NCBI GenBank assembly: GCA_024036415.1
Contig: JAMWET010000011.1
Span: 33,501 to 97,500 of the forward strand
Length of the DNA: 64,000 nucleotides
Source of the DNA: Prochilodus magdalenae
Taxonomy: Eukaryota; Chordata; Actinopteri; Characiformes; Prochilodontidae
Direction of reading: 5' to 3'
Part shown: one piece after another, positions 1 through 11,463 of the stretch
How positions within the stretch are numbered: the stretch's first letter is position 1
Layout: every line of letters begins with the position of its first letter
Program-made: the position numbers and the translations under genes
The notes under the pieces: generated by a model
The model's input: only the letters and a program-made list of their open reading frames with translations
Database searches by the model: none
Told to the model about the DNA's origin: nothing

Positions 1-766
1 TTGTGTAATACCGTTGGTGGCCTCTTGGGGCACCAGCAGTAAATGGGTCCTCATAAAGGGAAGTAGAGTAGTACTTCCGGGGAACAACAGGGAGTGTGTT
101 TGGAACACATGTGCTCCTGGCGGAGTCCTGTCTTCAATTCCTTTTCTGAGAAACTCGACTGTTTCGCGCTCAGTTGTGAGGTTTTTGTCGGTGCATGGTG
201 TTAAACTGTTTGTGTCTTAATTGGAATATCCAATTGGAACCCCATCCCCCCCTTGTATTCTGTGTACCCCTTAGTGGAGGGAGGTTACAATGTTTAGTGA
301 CTGTCCTTAGTTTCACGGGGAAATCAATCACAGGTCCCACAAGGTTCGGTTCTTATTGTTAGCTTTAGGTGATGCCATTGGAAAACATGTAGTCGGGCCT
401 TCATAGCTAAAGTTCGGAACGCAGAGAGTGGGTTACTGTCACACTCTCCTAACCGAACCACTGACACACAGCTCTTATCACTCTTGTTTAGAAACTGCAC
501 TGACTGCCTGTGTCTCTTAAAGTACACCCTAAAGTCTTATACCCTTAGCTTTTTAAAGCTTCTGCTCACACTAGACTGTCTCTGTTAATGTACCTCTTGA
601 GCTCTGGACATACTGGGCTTTTACAAACCCCTTCCAAGAAGTATAAAAAACATGGAGAGGCTTCTTCCAGTGATTCTGCTGTGGAACTGTGGGACTCGGT
701 TCACCTTTCATTAGACTGTCAAGCCCCGCCCTCACCTTTATTAAACAGCTGGAAACGTATCTGTTC
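1..766. other. Unique sequence, no gene recognised
   Basis: Only short chance reading frames occur, none resembling a known protein and none with convincing splice context. No repeat family was recognised. Confidence 0.5.
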
Positions 767-813
767 AACTAACTAACTAACCAACTAACCAACTAACTAA
801 CTAACTAACTAAC
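767..813. repeat. (CTAA)n microsatellite
   Basis: About eleven tandem CTAA units with two CCAA variants. It is a simple tetranucleotide repeat. Confidence 0.9.
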
Positions 814-955
814 AGTACCTTGTATATGAGAGCCAAAAAGCTCTTAACTGTAATGTAACATAATCTAAACGGATTATATTTGAGTCTATTTATTGATCAA
901 TTCATCATGAATGACCATGCAATGTAAAGGCCTGGTGTTTTTGAATGAATTAATG

Positions 956-967
956 AATATTATTATG

Positions 968-1003
<36 letters not shown>

Positions 1004-1430
1004 AACATATAATAATAAATCATAGTAGTAGTAGTAGTATTTTTATTATTATTATTATTAAAAGATAGATAGATACTTTATTGATCCCAGAGGAAAATAA
1101 AATGTAGTAGTAGCAGCAGCAGCAGTAGTAGTAGTAGTAGTAGTGGTGGTGGTGGTGGTGGTGGAGGCCTTTGTAGTAATAATAATAATTTATATTATTA
1201 TTATTATTATTGATAATAATAATAATAGTAGTAGTAATAGTAACAGTAGTGGTGGTGGTGGTGGTGGTGGTGGTGGTGGAGGTCTTTGTGGTGGTAATAA
1301 TAATAATAATTTATATTATTATTATATCATTTTAATTATTATTATTATTGATAATAATAATAATAGTAGTAGTAGTAGTAATAGTAGTAGTGGTGGTGGT
1401 GATAGTAATAATAATATTAATAATAATACA
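956..1430. repeat. Compound trinucleotide repeat (ATT / GTA / GGT)
   Basis: Successive blocks of ATT, AGT, GGT and AAT triplets. The module of GGT run, then a GGAGGYCTTTGTRGT bridge, then AAT run, then TTATATTATT occurs twice (about 1143-1215 and 1250-1345), so the array grew partly by duplicating a block of about 110 bp. The frame open across it (about 1143-1442) encodes only Val/Asn/Ser/Gly/Ile runs and is not a gene. Confidence 0.9.
1061..1096 (-). mobile_element. LINE 3-prime tail remnant
   Basis: AGATAGATACTTTATTGATCCC reads in reverse as a GGGATCAATAAAG stretch followed by (TATC)n. That is the common 3-prime end of fish non-LTR retrotransposons: a polyadenylation-like AATAAA followed by a short tandem repeat. 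Only the extreme end is present, and it sits inside the trinucleotide tract. Confidence 0.55.
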
Positions 1431-2004
1431 TGGGGTTTTTGATGTGAAATTATAACACTGACAACATATAGATTCAGTTCAGAGTGCAGACCAAGATAAC
1501 CAGATTGATGTCAGTGTCCTAGTACTTTTGGAGGGTTCCTTATGTGGAGATTGATTCCACTCCCTCCTTTGAGCTGATGGTGTTGAAATGTCAGGGGCTG
1601 GATTGCCTGAGTAAGTGAAGACAAAGGACTCCACAGGATGATGGATGGCATCAGCGTCTCTGAGCAGTACGAAGCCCTTCCCTTCTGAGTGGCTGAGGAA
1701 CTTCCATCAGTTCTGAGGAATTTAGACAGTCTGTCATCTTCATCTTCATAATCAAATAACGAACCTATTTATTTCAGTCCTAGAAATCTGATTGGCTGAA
1801 GTGCACATTCTAAACTGAATATGTATATGCAGTATATTAATGATGTCCTGGACCACCAGGCGTATTGACAGAGCAGGCCAGTAATCTCTGATTACTGTTC
1901 ATAAGAAAAAGGTCCGGTTTCGTTTAAACGCATTTTCAAAAAAACCAGACCGATCAGCTCAGCAGACGGCTAACAAGCTAACGTTCACCTTGTGTGTTTA
2001 AGAC
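1431..2004. other. Unique sequence, no gene recognised
   Basis: No frame, repeat or RNA gene could be supported here. Confidence 0.5.
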
Positions 2005-2285
2005 GGTAGTAACTTCAGGCTCCTGCAGGTGGAGCTGTGCGAGGATGATGAAGCTATAAACACCTGTGGGGTGTGAGTGTCGGGATCCATAGATTGGGAA
2101 GAGGTGCTACAGTGCAGGGAATGTCTCGTTCCATGTGTGGATAATGGCTCCAGAGCAGATGTTAATGTTTGGCTAAAAGGAGGGACTGCAATTTGACATC
2201 CCAGACCATAGTGTGAAGGAAGTAGCTGAGGCTGCAGGTGTATGGAAGCGTACAGTTATATGGGTCTACCAGTACAGCAGGATAA
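2005..2285 (+). mobile_element. Tc1-like remnant, family A, copy 1
   Basis: Starts with GGTAGTAACTTCAGGCTCCT and matches the copies at 3493, 45893 (reverse) and 51038 almost throughout. It encodes a degraded piece of the transposase N-terminus (an EVAEAAGVWKRTVIW-like helix-turn-helix stretch). It is truncated just after this segment and lacks the catalytic domain. Confidence 0.7.
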
Positions 2286-3492
2286 CTGACCGCCGCATCC
2301 TTCTCCCAGTATGCAGCGAAATTCCTAGCATCATTTGAGGCAGTGGGATGCTATAAAGGTTTTGGTCATGTATTCTATGAGTCACTTTGAGCCTATCCAC
2401 ATCCCTGACCTGTGGTCAAATCACTCGTGGCTTTTTGCTTTAGTTTGGACAAGCTCTTCTGGAATCACGGCAAAAATCCCAATGAGAACTGCTATCCCAC
2501 AGCTTCCCCCAATAAAGAAGTTGAGAGCGTGTTGCTAATTTCCAATGGCATAAATATCGCACACTTGTGAAAAGTCACCCTGAATTTGAGTGCTGGTCAG
2601 TGTTCAGTAGTGCTTGTCCAATCTAGCGATTGCGAGAGTGCATTTGGAGTAGCTATGGATAGAACAACACCTCAGCTTTGTCCTGTTCAGGAACACTGGA
2701 CAGTAGCCGTCATCCGGGACCAAGCGAGAGCTTTTTCACAGTCCTTTGCTGATTGTACTGCAGGAAAACGTCCTGCCAGATTTTGATATCTATGGCCATC
2801 AAACCCAAACAGCCACTTCAATGTTGCCGCGATTGTGGAATGTGTGCGACCTGCTAAGTGATTAGCTGAAGTGCCACTCCAGCCCTCATTATGTCCTTTC
2901 ATCACCCGGCAAACCGGGCTTTCCGGGAGGAACGGTCTCTCTGTCCTGAGTGATTTCATATCTTTGAGTAAACCCAATCAATAAATGAGCTAGATCCCCA
3001 GAATCACGGACTACCCTCGGCCTCCCGCTCCTTTTTTGTTGTTCCAGGGGGAAATATAGCGAGAGACAAGGCTACATCTGTACTGGGCCCGGTCCAATAT
3101 AGAGAGATCCATCACTGCAATCGTCCCATCCCCTCTCTGTCCTCAGCTTAGACACAAATACATCTCTCTCTGAAGCCTTCCAGACAAAATCAATAGGCAG
3201 AGACAGCCGAGGGGAGAAAGGCAGGCCAGCACCTCATCCACTTGGCTCTGCTTATCCCTGAGCCTGAGCCATAAAAGACATCACCCTGTGCAGCAAACAG
3301 CACACCAAAGTCATCACGGTATATCTGCTCCGCTTGATCTGTGATAAAGTCCATCCTGCCACGGCTGTGACCGATCGCCTGTTGGTTGCCCTCCAGACGG
3401 TTGGGTGTATTTTGAGACTTTTGGCAATCAAATGTAGTTAGTGCACGTTTGTATTAACTGTTCTAAAACGAGCCACCTTGGGTGTGGAAGGT
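2286..3492. other. Unique sequence, no gene recognised
   Basis: No supported coding frame. The part about 3000-3420 has balanced composition without simple repeats. It could be conserved non-coding DNA, but nothing in the sequence alone proves that. Confidence 0.4.
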
Positions 3493-3940
3493 GGTAGTGA
3501 CCCTAGGCTCCTGCAGATGGCGCTGCACGAGGATTATGGGGATATAAATACCTGCGGGGTGTGAGTGACGGGATCCATAGATTGAGAAGAGCTGCCACAG
3601 TGCGGGGAATGTCTCGTTCCATGTGTGGAAAACACTCCAGAGCAAGTGTTAATGATTGGCTAAAAGGAGTGACTGAGCATGTGGGCGTGGCCAAAGACCA
3701 TAGTATGAAGGAAGTAGCTGAATCTGCAGGTGTATGGAAGCGTATGGTCATACGGGTCTACCAGCAGTGGATACAATCCCAGTCTACAGGGAATTCTCCT
3801 CGGAATTGTGCCAGGGAAGGAAGGCATCCACCAAATCTGGACCACCTGACCAATTCTTAGATGTAAGAGTGTCTGAACATTGATGTGGCTACATCCAAAA
3901 ACTTCCAGTCCATGCCCCGTCCAACCACAGCTGTTGGGTG
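3493..3940 (+). mobile_element. Tc1-like remnant, family A, copy 2 (transposase N-terminus)
   Basis: The longest readable family A copy. A frame at 3561-3860 reads SMKEVAESAGVWKRMVIRVY followed by QQW, which fits the homeodomain-like helix-turn-helix of Tc1/mariner transposases (compare the ETADLLGFSRTTVSRVYREW type). After the helix-turn-helix it runs into the segment whose reverse complement occurs at 35074, 59819 and 61500. There is no DDE catalytic core, so it is a non-autonomous fragment. The assignment to Tc1/mariner comes from the helix-turn-helix pattern; the exact family is unknown to me. Confidence 0.65.
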
Positions 3941-4879
3941 GTCGTGAAGCTGTTGCATCCTATTAGGTACGTTTCAGTTAAAGTGTGAATTGGTGGAGTG
4001 GTCTACGGAGAGTATTCTGAGTGCTGCTCCCAAAGGAAACAAACGAATGGGAATATCCAATGAATTGGAAACGAACCAAACCCAACCATCGGGTTGTCAT
4101 CCTAACATGCAGGCGCTGTGCAAAATGGAACACCGTGCAGACGATCACTTATACATCACAAACTCTCCGGAACCCAACCAGCGAGGCGAAGCTCCGGAGA
4201 ACAGACTTTAAAGACTTCCCAACTTTCCTCCGACTGTCGCGCATTCACAGGTGAACGAGGCTGAAACTAGAGCAAGACAGGCACTTACTGCGTCAGATAC
4301 CGAGCCTGAGATTTCCAGCTCGGCTGGAGGTGAACCACCGCCAGCGCCGCTGATATGTTTTCCCTCCACAGTTATTGTGCCTCGACAATACCGCGGGGTA
4401 TTACGAGTGAACCAAAACTATAGAAGTGAGGGAAGGAAAGACGCCTCGCGGCGCCTGGCTAAGACGGTATTATTTTACCTCGGCTGACTTTTTAAAAAGA
4501 GACAGAAGTATCGACTTGTTTTGAGTTGACACGACTCTCAGCCGGCGTAAGTGGAATGACCTCGGCTCCGGCGAGTACTCGGTCTGTGAAAGTTGCCGTT
4601 TTACCTGTCACTTTGTTCAAAATAATGAACCGCGGCTTTGAAAGGTGCCGCAGCCTTTTTCTTGGCTGTCTGGTTGCAAAGCACTCAATCCGCCCATACA
4701 TAAAGAAGGACGGTGACATCTGGAAGTCATTAGTGGATGAAAACCTTCGGAGGAAGGCGCGTAGTTATAGTCCTATATGACTACGTCCAAGGGTTTTACA
4801 GTCCAGCACGTCTATATAGGTGTACGATAACAAGCTGCCACCACCAAACTTACCAGCTTCTGATCAAAGCACTGCTCTC
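3941..4879. other. CpG-rich unique region
   Basis: Between about 4140 and 4780 I count roughly 43 CpG dinucleotides in about 640 bp, near the number expected by chance, whereas vertebrate bulk DNA is CpG-depleted. It could be a CpG island or promoter-like element. No exon, TATA box or transcript start can be called, and the short frames in it match nothing I know. Confidence 0.35.
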
Positions 4880-5163
4880 CTTCGCTCATCTTCTAAGTCA
4901 CTTAGCCTTATGGGTTGGTTCAGGGTTGCTGGAGCCCATCCCAGTGTTCCTGGACACCCTGGACAGGCCACCAGTCCATCACAGGGCAGATATACACACT
5001 TACACCCACACACAGGGGTGCAGTTTAGCATTTCCAACACACCTGACTGCATGTTACTGGACTGTGGGAGGAAACCCACACCAATAGGACCACGGACGCA
5101 CCAGCTGGGAATCAAACCCTGGCCCGTCTTGCTGTGAGGCAACAGCACTACCCACTGCACCAC
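4880..5163 (-). mobile_element. tRNA-derived SINE
   Basis: On the minus strand the element begins at about 5163 with GGTGGTGCAGTGGGTAGTGC, which resembles a Pol III A box. GGGTTTGATTCCC, a good B box, follows about 45 bp later. The body contains the GGACTGTGGGAGGAAACC and CCAGTCCATC segments typical of a widespread teleost repeat. No tRNA cloverleaf is kept. Transcription by RNA polymerase III is expected for the family but not shown here. Confidence 0.7.
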
Positions 5164-5309
5164 CAAGTATAGGCCCCTGTCCATTCACTGGCCAGGGACA
5201 GCTCCACCTAACTACAGACCACATAGGACTTCCACAGAGCAATGGAGCCATTGGCACCAATGGATTGATAAGGGACACTGGCTGTGTGTTAGCACACTGG
5301 AAATGGGAG

Positions 5310-5504
5310 ATGGCATGAGGCAGAATCGCGCGCTTCGGCGGATGGCAGTGGTTTCGGGGGGTGGGGGGTTCGGTGGGGTGGCAGAATCGCGCGCTTCGGC
5401 AGCATTATTTATATTAAAAATGCATCAGCACTTCCTTGCGCGGGCCAGATTGACAGTTTTACCGGGCCGTATCTGGCCCGCGGGCAGTATGTTGTGCACC
5501 CCTG
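5310..5504 (-). mobile_element. hAT-type DNA transposon end
   Basis: Reading leftward from 5504 the sequence starts CAGGGGTGCACAACATACTG and continues with GCCCGCGGGCCAGATACGGCC, the style of terminus seen in vertebrate hAT (Charlie-like) elements. The other end and an 8-bp target duplication were not found, so it is probably truncated. Inside, GGCAGAATCGCGCGCTTCGG occurs twice (about 5320 and 5380). Confidence 0.5.
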
Positions 5505-6186
5505 TTTTACTGTATTAGGCTGCAGTCACGTTAAGTAATTGTAGTTGGCATCTCTGGTTGAGTTCAGCAGTGACTTGGTTGCTCAGAAGTTGGCTCGCTA
5601 GCAAACTGCTCAGTTGTGAGCGGTCCACCTCCAAGAATATCCAGCCAAGAGCTGCTCAGAAGCCAGAGACTTGGCCTGAAGTTACATTCAGATCAGACGT
5701 TGAATGACTCAGGACTCAGACTCGCCCCTTAAATGACTCACGGAATCTCAGCCTAAGAAAAACTATCAACAGAATTATGTGACGCCTTGGCAATGAATGC
5801 GACGTGGGCAATGAATGCGACGTGGGCAACACTGCGCTTTCAGCAAAGGCTATATGTTCAACACGACAGCAGGAGAGACCCCCCTGCCCAGCTAATCTCA
5901 TCGGCCAGGAAGCAGGGCCAGTCACCTACAGCCATCCTATCTGTACTAGATGGTAGACACCACCCCATATATCCCACACCCCAACGAAGAATAGGTCTAT
6001 CATATATACACGTCATCAAACTGATTGACAACTTTTAATTTTTTTCTAAGTCTCTTTTGTGGAGGCCTCCTGTGCATCCATGGCTGGACAAGCTAGTATG
6101 CTAGCTAGCACAATAGCTGTTATAACTTAAGTCGTTGGCTAATCTAGCTGATGCTGTTACTGTAGCTAGCATACATGCTATAAAAA
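5505..6186. other. Unique sequence with a short direct repeat
   Basis: No gene recognised. GCAATGAATGCGACGTGG is duplicated in tandem at about 5789-5826. Around 6095-6185 there are many GCTAGC/TAGCTA words. Confidence 0.45.
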
Positions 6187-6194
6187 CTACAGAC

Positions 6195-6806
6195 TAGGGT
6201 GGCCACTAGGGGTGCCACCTTTCAGAAATAAAAATAAAGGACGGGGGCGTGAGTGACGTGTTTGAAATCGTGTGTGATCAATCATGCGTGACAGACGTGT
6301 TTAACGGACATTTATGGCAATACAGAACAAAGCGCGTGGGGGGGTGGCTAGTTTGAAAGAGATTGTGATTATTCGTGTGTGTGACAGATGTGTATAATGG
6401 AGATTTTCGAAAATACAGAACAAATTTACAAAAATACGGTACAAATTTACAGACATATACGGAAATACAGAACAAATTTACAGACATTTACGAAAATACG
6501 GAACAAATTTACAGACATTTACGGAAATACAGAACAAATTTACGGAAATATGGAACAAATCGTGTCCCATATTGGTGTAACACAGGACGTAACATTTCAT
6601 TGCCAAATAATGGACGATTCTGTTTTTTACGGGACGAAGATAACCCTAGTGGCCACACTCCTGGGCGGACGCCTGTTAGTCCACTTTTTGGGATGAACTA
6701 CTTAAAATATTACATGTGCTACTGGTTCACGTCCATGTCAAAAGAAATGCCCCCCTTTTGGGATTGGATTGTTCTCCTTTTTGGGGGTATGACAGTGGCC
6801 ATCCTA
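6195..6806. mobile_element. Non-autonomous hAT element with 8-bp TSD
   Basis: The left end TAGGGTGGCCACT (6195) and right end AGTGGCCATCCTA (to 6806) are inverted repeats of each other with one mismatch. They are flanked by the identical octamer CTACAGAC at 6187-6194 and 6807-6814. An 8-bp target duplication is the signature of hAT transposition. The interior (612 bp) has no transposase. The frame spanning 6375-6887 is mostly translation of the internal 31-bp repeat. A second, shorter member lies at 31550-31862. Confidence 0.8.
6408..6560. repeat. 31-bp minisatellite inside the hAT element
   Basis: Tandem units of the form GAAATACAGAACAAATTTAC plus AGACATTTACG, about five copies with point variants. 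It expanded within the transposon and is absent from the sister copy at 31.6 kb. Confidence 0.8.
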
Positions 6807-6814
6807 CTACAGAC

Positions 6815-8624
6815 GGTCCTTTCAAGTTGGCTGCGCACTGTGTGCAAGCAGTGTAACAGTTCCTTGAAACTGTCTGGTGTGTTCTGAAGCGCTTAGCTTT
6901 GTCCTGTTATAGATAAAGATGGAGTCGTTAGGGATTGTTTTGATTTGGGTTTGCATTGTGAGGACATCGTAGCTTCATTCGCACAGCCAGGCATTACAAT
7001 CAGCAAATGGCAGGTCGATTTATCGTTTGCAGTTTTTTGGGGTGAAATGAGAAAGGAGGACAAAGTGGAACCACAAATCTCAATAAACTGCATTTTCTAG
7101 GCTTTATACTGAACAAAGACATAGCCATAAGGTCGTCTCACGGCTACCAGGTGTAGCGTTTCAGCGCTTTAGCATACACTCATGTGCTTTGCAGTATTAG
7201 CTTTAGCCATTTTCACGTTTCCACATATTCCACAGTATAGCTGCATAATGCTCTTTACAGCAAACATACATTCAATGGACATAATAATAACCATATTTAT
7301 TTAACCTTTAACCTCATGACCTCATCACCGTTTGAAGTCCACTTTTCTATACTGTTATCTCCATCTGCTTTAGGCCATTGTTTAACATTTATATTAATAA
7401 ATACAGTACATTAATTACTGTTTATTAGACAGCCCTGATGGCTGATGAAGAAATATAGGACAACTATATATGATACATATTTGGATATAGTTCAGCATGG
7501 TTTCCACGGCATATGCCAGAACCTGTTGGAACCCGAATATTACAGCTGTTTTCTACCTCATATGGGTCCAGTATACTGATGTTCTTGTAGCTTCCTCAAA
7601 ATTTGTACTAACAGGAGCTGATGCTGCTCAAGGGCACGCTCCTCTGGCATTGATAAAAGTTGCAGCTAATGCTAACGACAATTTAGCAAACTCCTTAGTC
7701 TTCCAGGTGAAGGTAAAGGCATCCGTCAGCATCACATGACCCATAAGTGTGGTTACTACATGCTTAAGAGACAGAAGCTAGTTCTAGGAAGCTACTATTA
7801 GCATTTATGCTAGCACTCAGCAGAGAAGTAGCTAATTAGTCAAACTGGATGCTTTAGAGCGCCATCATTTGGCCAAAAAAGATAACTAGGGTTATTATAA
7901 TGCTTCCTACTGTCTCTGAATTTGGACAACCGTAGAACCGTAAGCTCCACTGGTTCCCATTCTCAGCTCTTGTTACTGAGAGTGCTGTGAAGAAGCAGCA
8001 CACCAGCAAGATGGAGCTACCATATTGGGTGGGGTTCCATTAAAGAGACTGGTCAGCGTAATAGTGCCACCGTGCTTGATACGTCCCATGTGGACTGCCA
8101 GGTGCCACATTCTTAGGCAAAAGCAGCCCCCTTTAGCCCTGATGGGACCACCCAGAAGGCCAGGGCACGTCTAACTTTAGCATACTCCCTGCACTAACAC
8201 ACCTGGTTTGACTTGTCAGGCGTTTCCTAACAAGCTGATGAGTTGAATCAGATGTGCTTCAGCTGGGGAAACACGCAGGGGCCCAGAGGGGCTTGAACCG
8301 CTCACCCCAGCTCAACAGCATCCGAGTCCATTGGATGAGTGTCAAGTCCATAAATAAAAAGGTTCCGGTGCGGCTGTGAAGCCGAGGGAAAGGGGAGTCC
8401 TTAGAGGGCATTCTGTTCATTCTGTGAGACAGGCCTGGCTTACTCCATCTATCAATTATAAATGGGCCTTGCGTCATTCGCACCGCTCACTGCTGTCCCC
8501 AGGGTGCCCAGCGTGAAACGGTGACCGGATCCTCTCCTCAAGGGGTAATGGGAATAGAGGGGACACTCAGAAGCACAATGTGGGTGGACCAAAATGCTGA
8601 CAGTGACCACATTATACACACCCG
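6815..8624. other. Unique sequence, no gene recognised
   Basis: No supportable exon or repeat. Short frames (for example 7497-7739) have no recognisable domain. Confidence 0.45.
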
Positions 8625-8692
8625 TGTGTGTATATATATATGTGTGTGTGTGTGTGTGTAGGTGTGTGTGTGTGTGTGTGTGTGTGTACAGT
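8625..8692. repeat. (TG)n microsatellite
   Basis: A short (TA)n segment flanked by TG runs, with a second TG run after GTAGG. A small (CA)n run also occurs at 8767-8782. Confidence 0.9.
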
Positions 8693-9145
8693 ATATAGGA
8701 TGCAGGCATTTCCCTCTCAACTCTCTCAGTGCTGAATGTGCAGTGCACTAATCATAGCCCCGCTTCCACACACACACACACATGCGGACGTGTAAACGCA
8801 GATATACTTGCCCTCTTGTCTGCACCCAGTCCAGACAGGTCAGGTCAGATTGCCCTCCAGTCTGGTATCTTGTCTCCAGTCAGATGATATATGGATGTCC
8901 GTTTCGGGATGCCTGTAGCAGCGCCCGTTGGTGCGAACACATGCAAAAATGGCCAACCATCTTAAAGCTGTACCTTCTAATACCCAGAGGAATTTAACAG
9001 ACATCAAACAGTTTGGGAAAAGAACACACGTCCGGTAATGCCTTCCTTCACTCCCAGTCAGTAACTGATGAACTGCAATCCAGCATAACCATTTTTAATT
9101 GGAGCCGCTGTATTTCCCGCACTGTAGGAATGCATTCAAATCCAG
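8693..9145. other. Unique sequence, no gene recognised
   Basis: Contains only the short (CA)n run noted above. No gene evidence. Confidence 0.45.
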
Positions 9146-11463
9146 TTCCTTCATCCGTTCACTTCTTTATCCATACACCATCATTGTTCCTTCATCCATT
9201 CACTCCTTTATCCATACACCAACATTGTTCCTTCATCTGTTCACTCCTTTATCCATACACCAACATTGTTCCTTCATCTGTTCACTCCTTTATACATACA
9301 CCAACATTGTTCCTTCATCCATTCATTCATTCATTCTTTAATCCATACACCAACATTGTTCCTTCATCCATTCATTCATTCATTCCTTTAATCCATACAC
9401 CAACATTGTTCCTTCATCCGTTCACTCCTTTAACCATACACCATCATTGTTCCTTCATCCATTCACTCCTTTATCCATACACCAACATTGTTCCTTCCTC
9501 CATTCACTCCTTTATCCATACACCAACATTGTTCCATCATCTATTCACTCCTTTTTCCATACACCAACATCGTTCCATCATCCATTCACTCCTTCATCCA
9601 TACACCAACACTGTTCTATCATTCATTCATTTCTTTAATCCATACACCATCATTGTTCCTTCATCCATTCACTCCTTTATCCATACACCAACATCGTTCC
9701 ATCATCCGTTCACTCCTTTATCCACACACCAACATTGTTCCTTCATCCATTCACTCCTTTATCCATACACCAACAATGTTCCATCATCCATTCACTCCTT
9801 TATCCATACACCAACATTGCTCCATCATCCATTCACTCCTTTATCCATACACCAACATTGTTCCATCATCCATTCATTCCTTTATCCATACACCAACACT
9901 GTTCCTTCATCCATTCACTCCTTTATCCATACACAAACATTGTTCCATCATCCATTCATTCCTTTATCCATACACCAACATCGTTCCATCATCCATTCAC
10001 TCCTTTATCCATACACCAACATTGTTCCTTCATCCGTTCACTCCTTTATCCATACACCAACATTGTTCCTTCATCCATTCACTCCTTTACCCATACACCA
10101 ACATCGTTCCATCATCCATTCACTCCTTTATCCGTACACCAACATTGTTCCTTCATCCGTTCACTCGATTATCCATACACCACCATTGGTCCTTCATCCA
10201 TTCACTCCTTTATCCATACACAAACATTGTTCCATCATCCATTCATTCCTTTATCCATACACCAACATCGTTCCATCATCCATTCACTCCTTTATCCATA
10301 CACCAACATTGTTCCTTCATCCGTTCACTCCTTTAACCAAACACCATCATTGTTCCTTCATCCATTCACTCCTTTATCCACACACCAACATTGTTCCTTC
10401 ATCCGTTCACTCCTTTATCCATACACTACCATTGGTCCTTCATCCGTTCACTCCTTTATCCATACACCAACATTGGTCCTTCATCCGTTCACTCCTTTAT
10501 CCATACACCAACATCGTTCCATCATCCATTCACTCCTTTATCCATACACCAACATTGTTCCATCATCCATTCACTCCTTTATCCATACACCAACATCGTT
10601 CCATTATCCATTCACTCCTTTATCCATACACCAACATCGTTCCATCATCCATTCACTCCTTTATCCATACACCAACATTGTTCCATCATCCATTCACTCC
10701 TTTATCCATACACCAACATCGTTCCATCATCCATTCACTCCTTTATCCATACACCAACATCGTTCCATCATCCATTCACTCCTTTATCCATACACCAACA
10801 TTGTTCCATCATCCATTCACTCCTTTATCCATACACCAACATTGTTCCATCATCCATTCACTCCTTTATCCATACACCAACATTGTTCCATCATCCATTC
10901 ACTCCTTTATCCATACACCAACATCGTTCCTTCATCCATTCACTCCTTTACCCATACACCAACATCGTTCCATCATCCGTTCACTCCTTTATCCATACAC
11001 CATCATTGTTCCTTCATCCATTCATTCACTTATCCATACACCAACATTGTTCCTTCATCCATTCACTCCTTTACCCATACACCAACATCGTTCCATCATC
11101 CATTCACTCCTTTATCCATACACCAACATTGTTCCTTCATCCGTTCACTCGATTATCCATACACAAACATTGTTCCATCATCCATTCATTCCTTTATCCA
11201 TACACCAACATCGTTCCATCATCCATTCACTCCTTTATCCATACACCAACATTGTTCCTTCATCCGTTCACTCCTTTAACCAAACACCATCATTGTTCCT
11301 TCATCCATTCACTCCTTTATCCACACACCAACATTGTTCCTTCATCCGTTCACTCCTTTATCCATACACTACCATTGGTCCTTCATCCGTTCACTCCTTT
11401 ATCCATACACCAACATTGGTCCTTCATCCGTTCACTCCTTTATCCATACACCAACATTGTTCC
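9146..11463. repeat. 41-bp minisatellite (about 56 units)
   Basis: The unit runs CCTTCATCCATTCACTCC, TTTATCCATACACC, AACATTGTT, with frequent T/C variants (ATTGTT/ATCGTT, CTTCAT/CATCAT). Because 41 is not a multiple of 3 and the unit has no stop in any plus-strand frame, all three frames stay open for long distances (up to 852 codons at 9013-11571). Those frames are artefacts of the repeat. A higher-order duplication offset by 23-24 units links about 10050-10513 with about 11034-11456. Confidence 0.95.

Noticed and set aside
5101..5163. A functional tRNA gene (A- and B-box-like motifs)
   Set aside because: The boxes belong to a SINE head. Acceptor and anticodon stems do not form. The same applies to 52.1 kb and 63.2 kb.
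6375..6887. 170-codon frame as a gene
   Set aside because: It lies inside the hAT derivative and mostly translates its 31-bp tandem repeat.
9146..11463. CRISPR-like array (regular repeats)
   Set aside because: Units abut directly with no unique spacers, and the context is a vertebrate genome.
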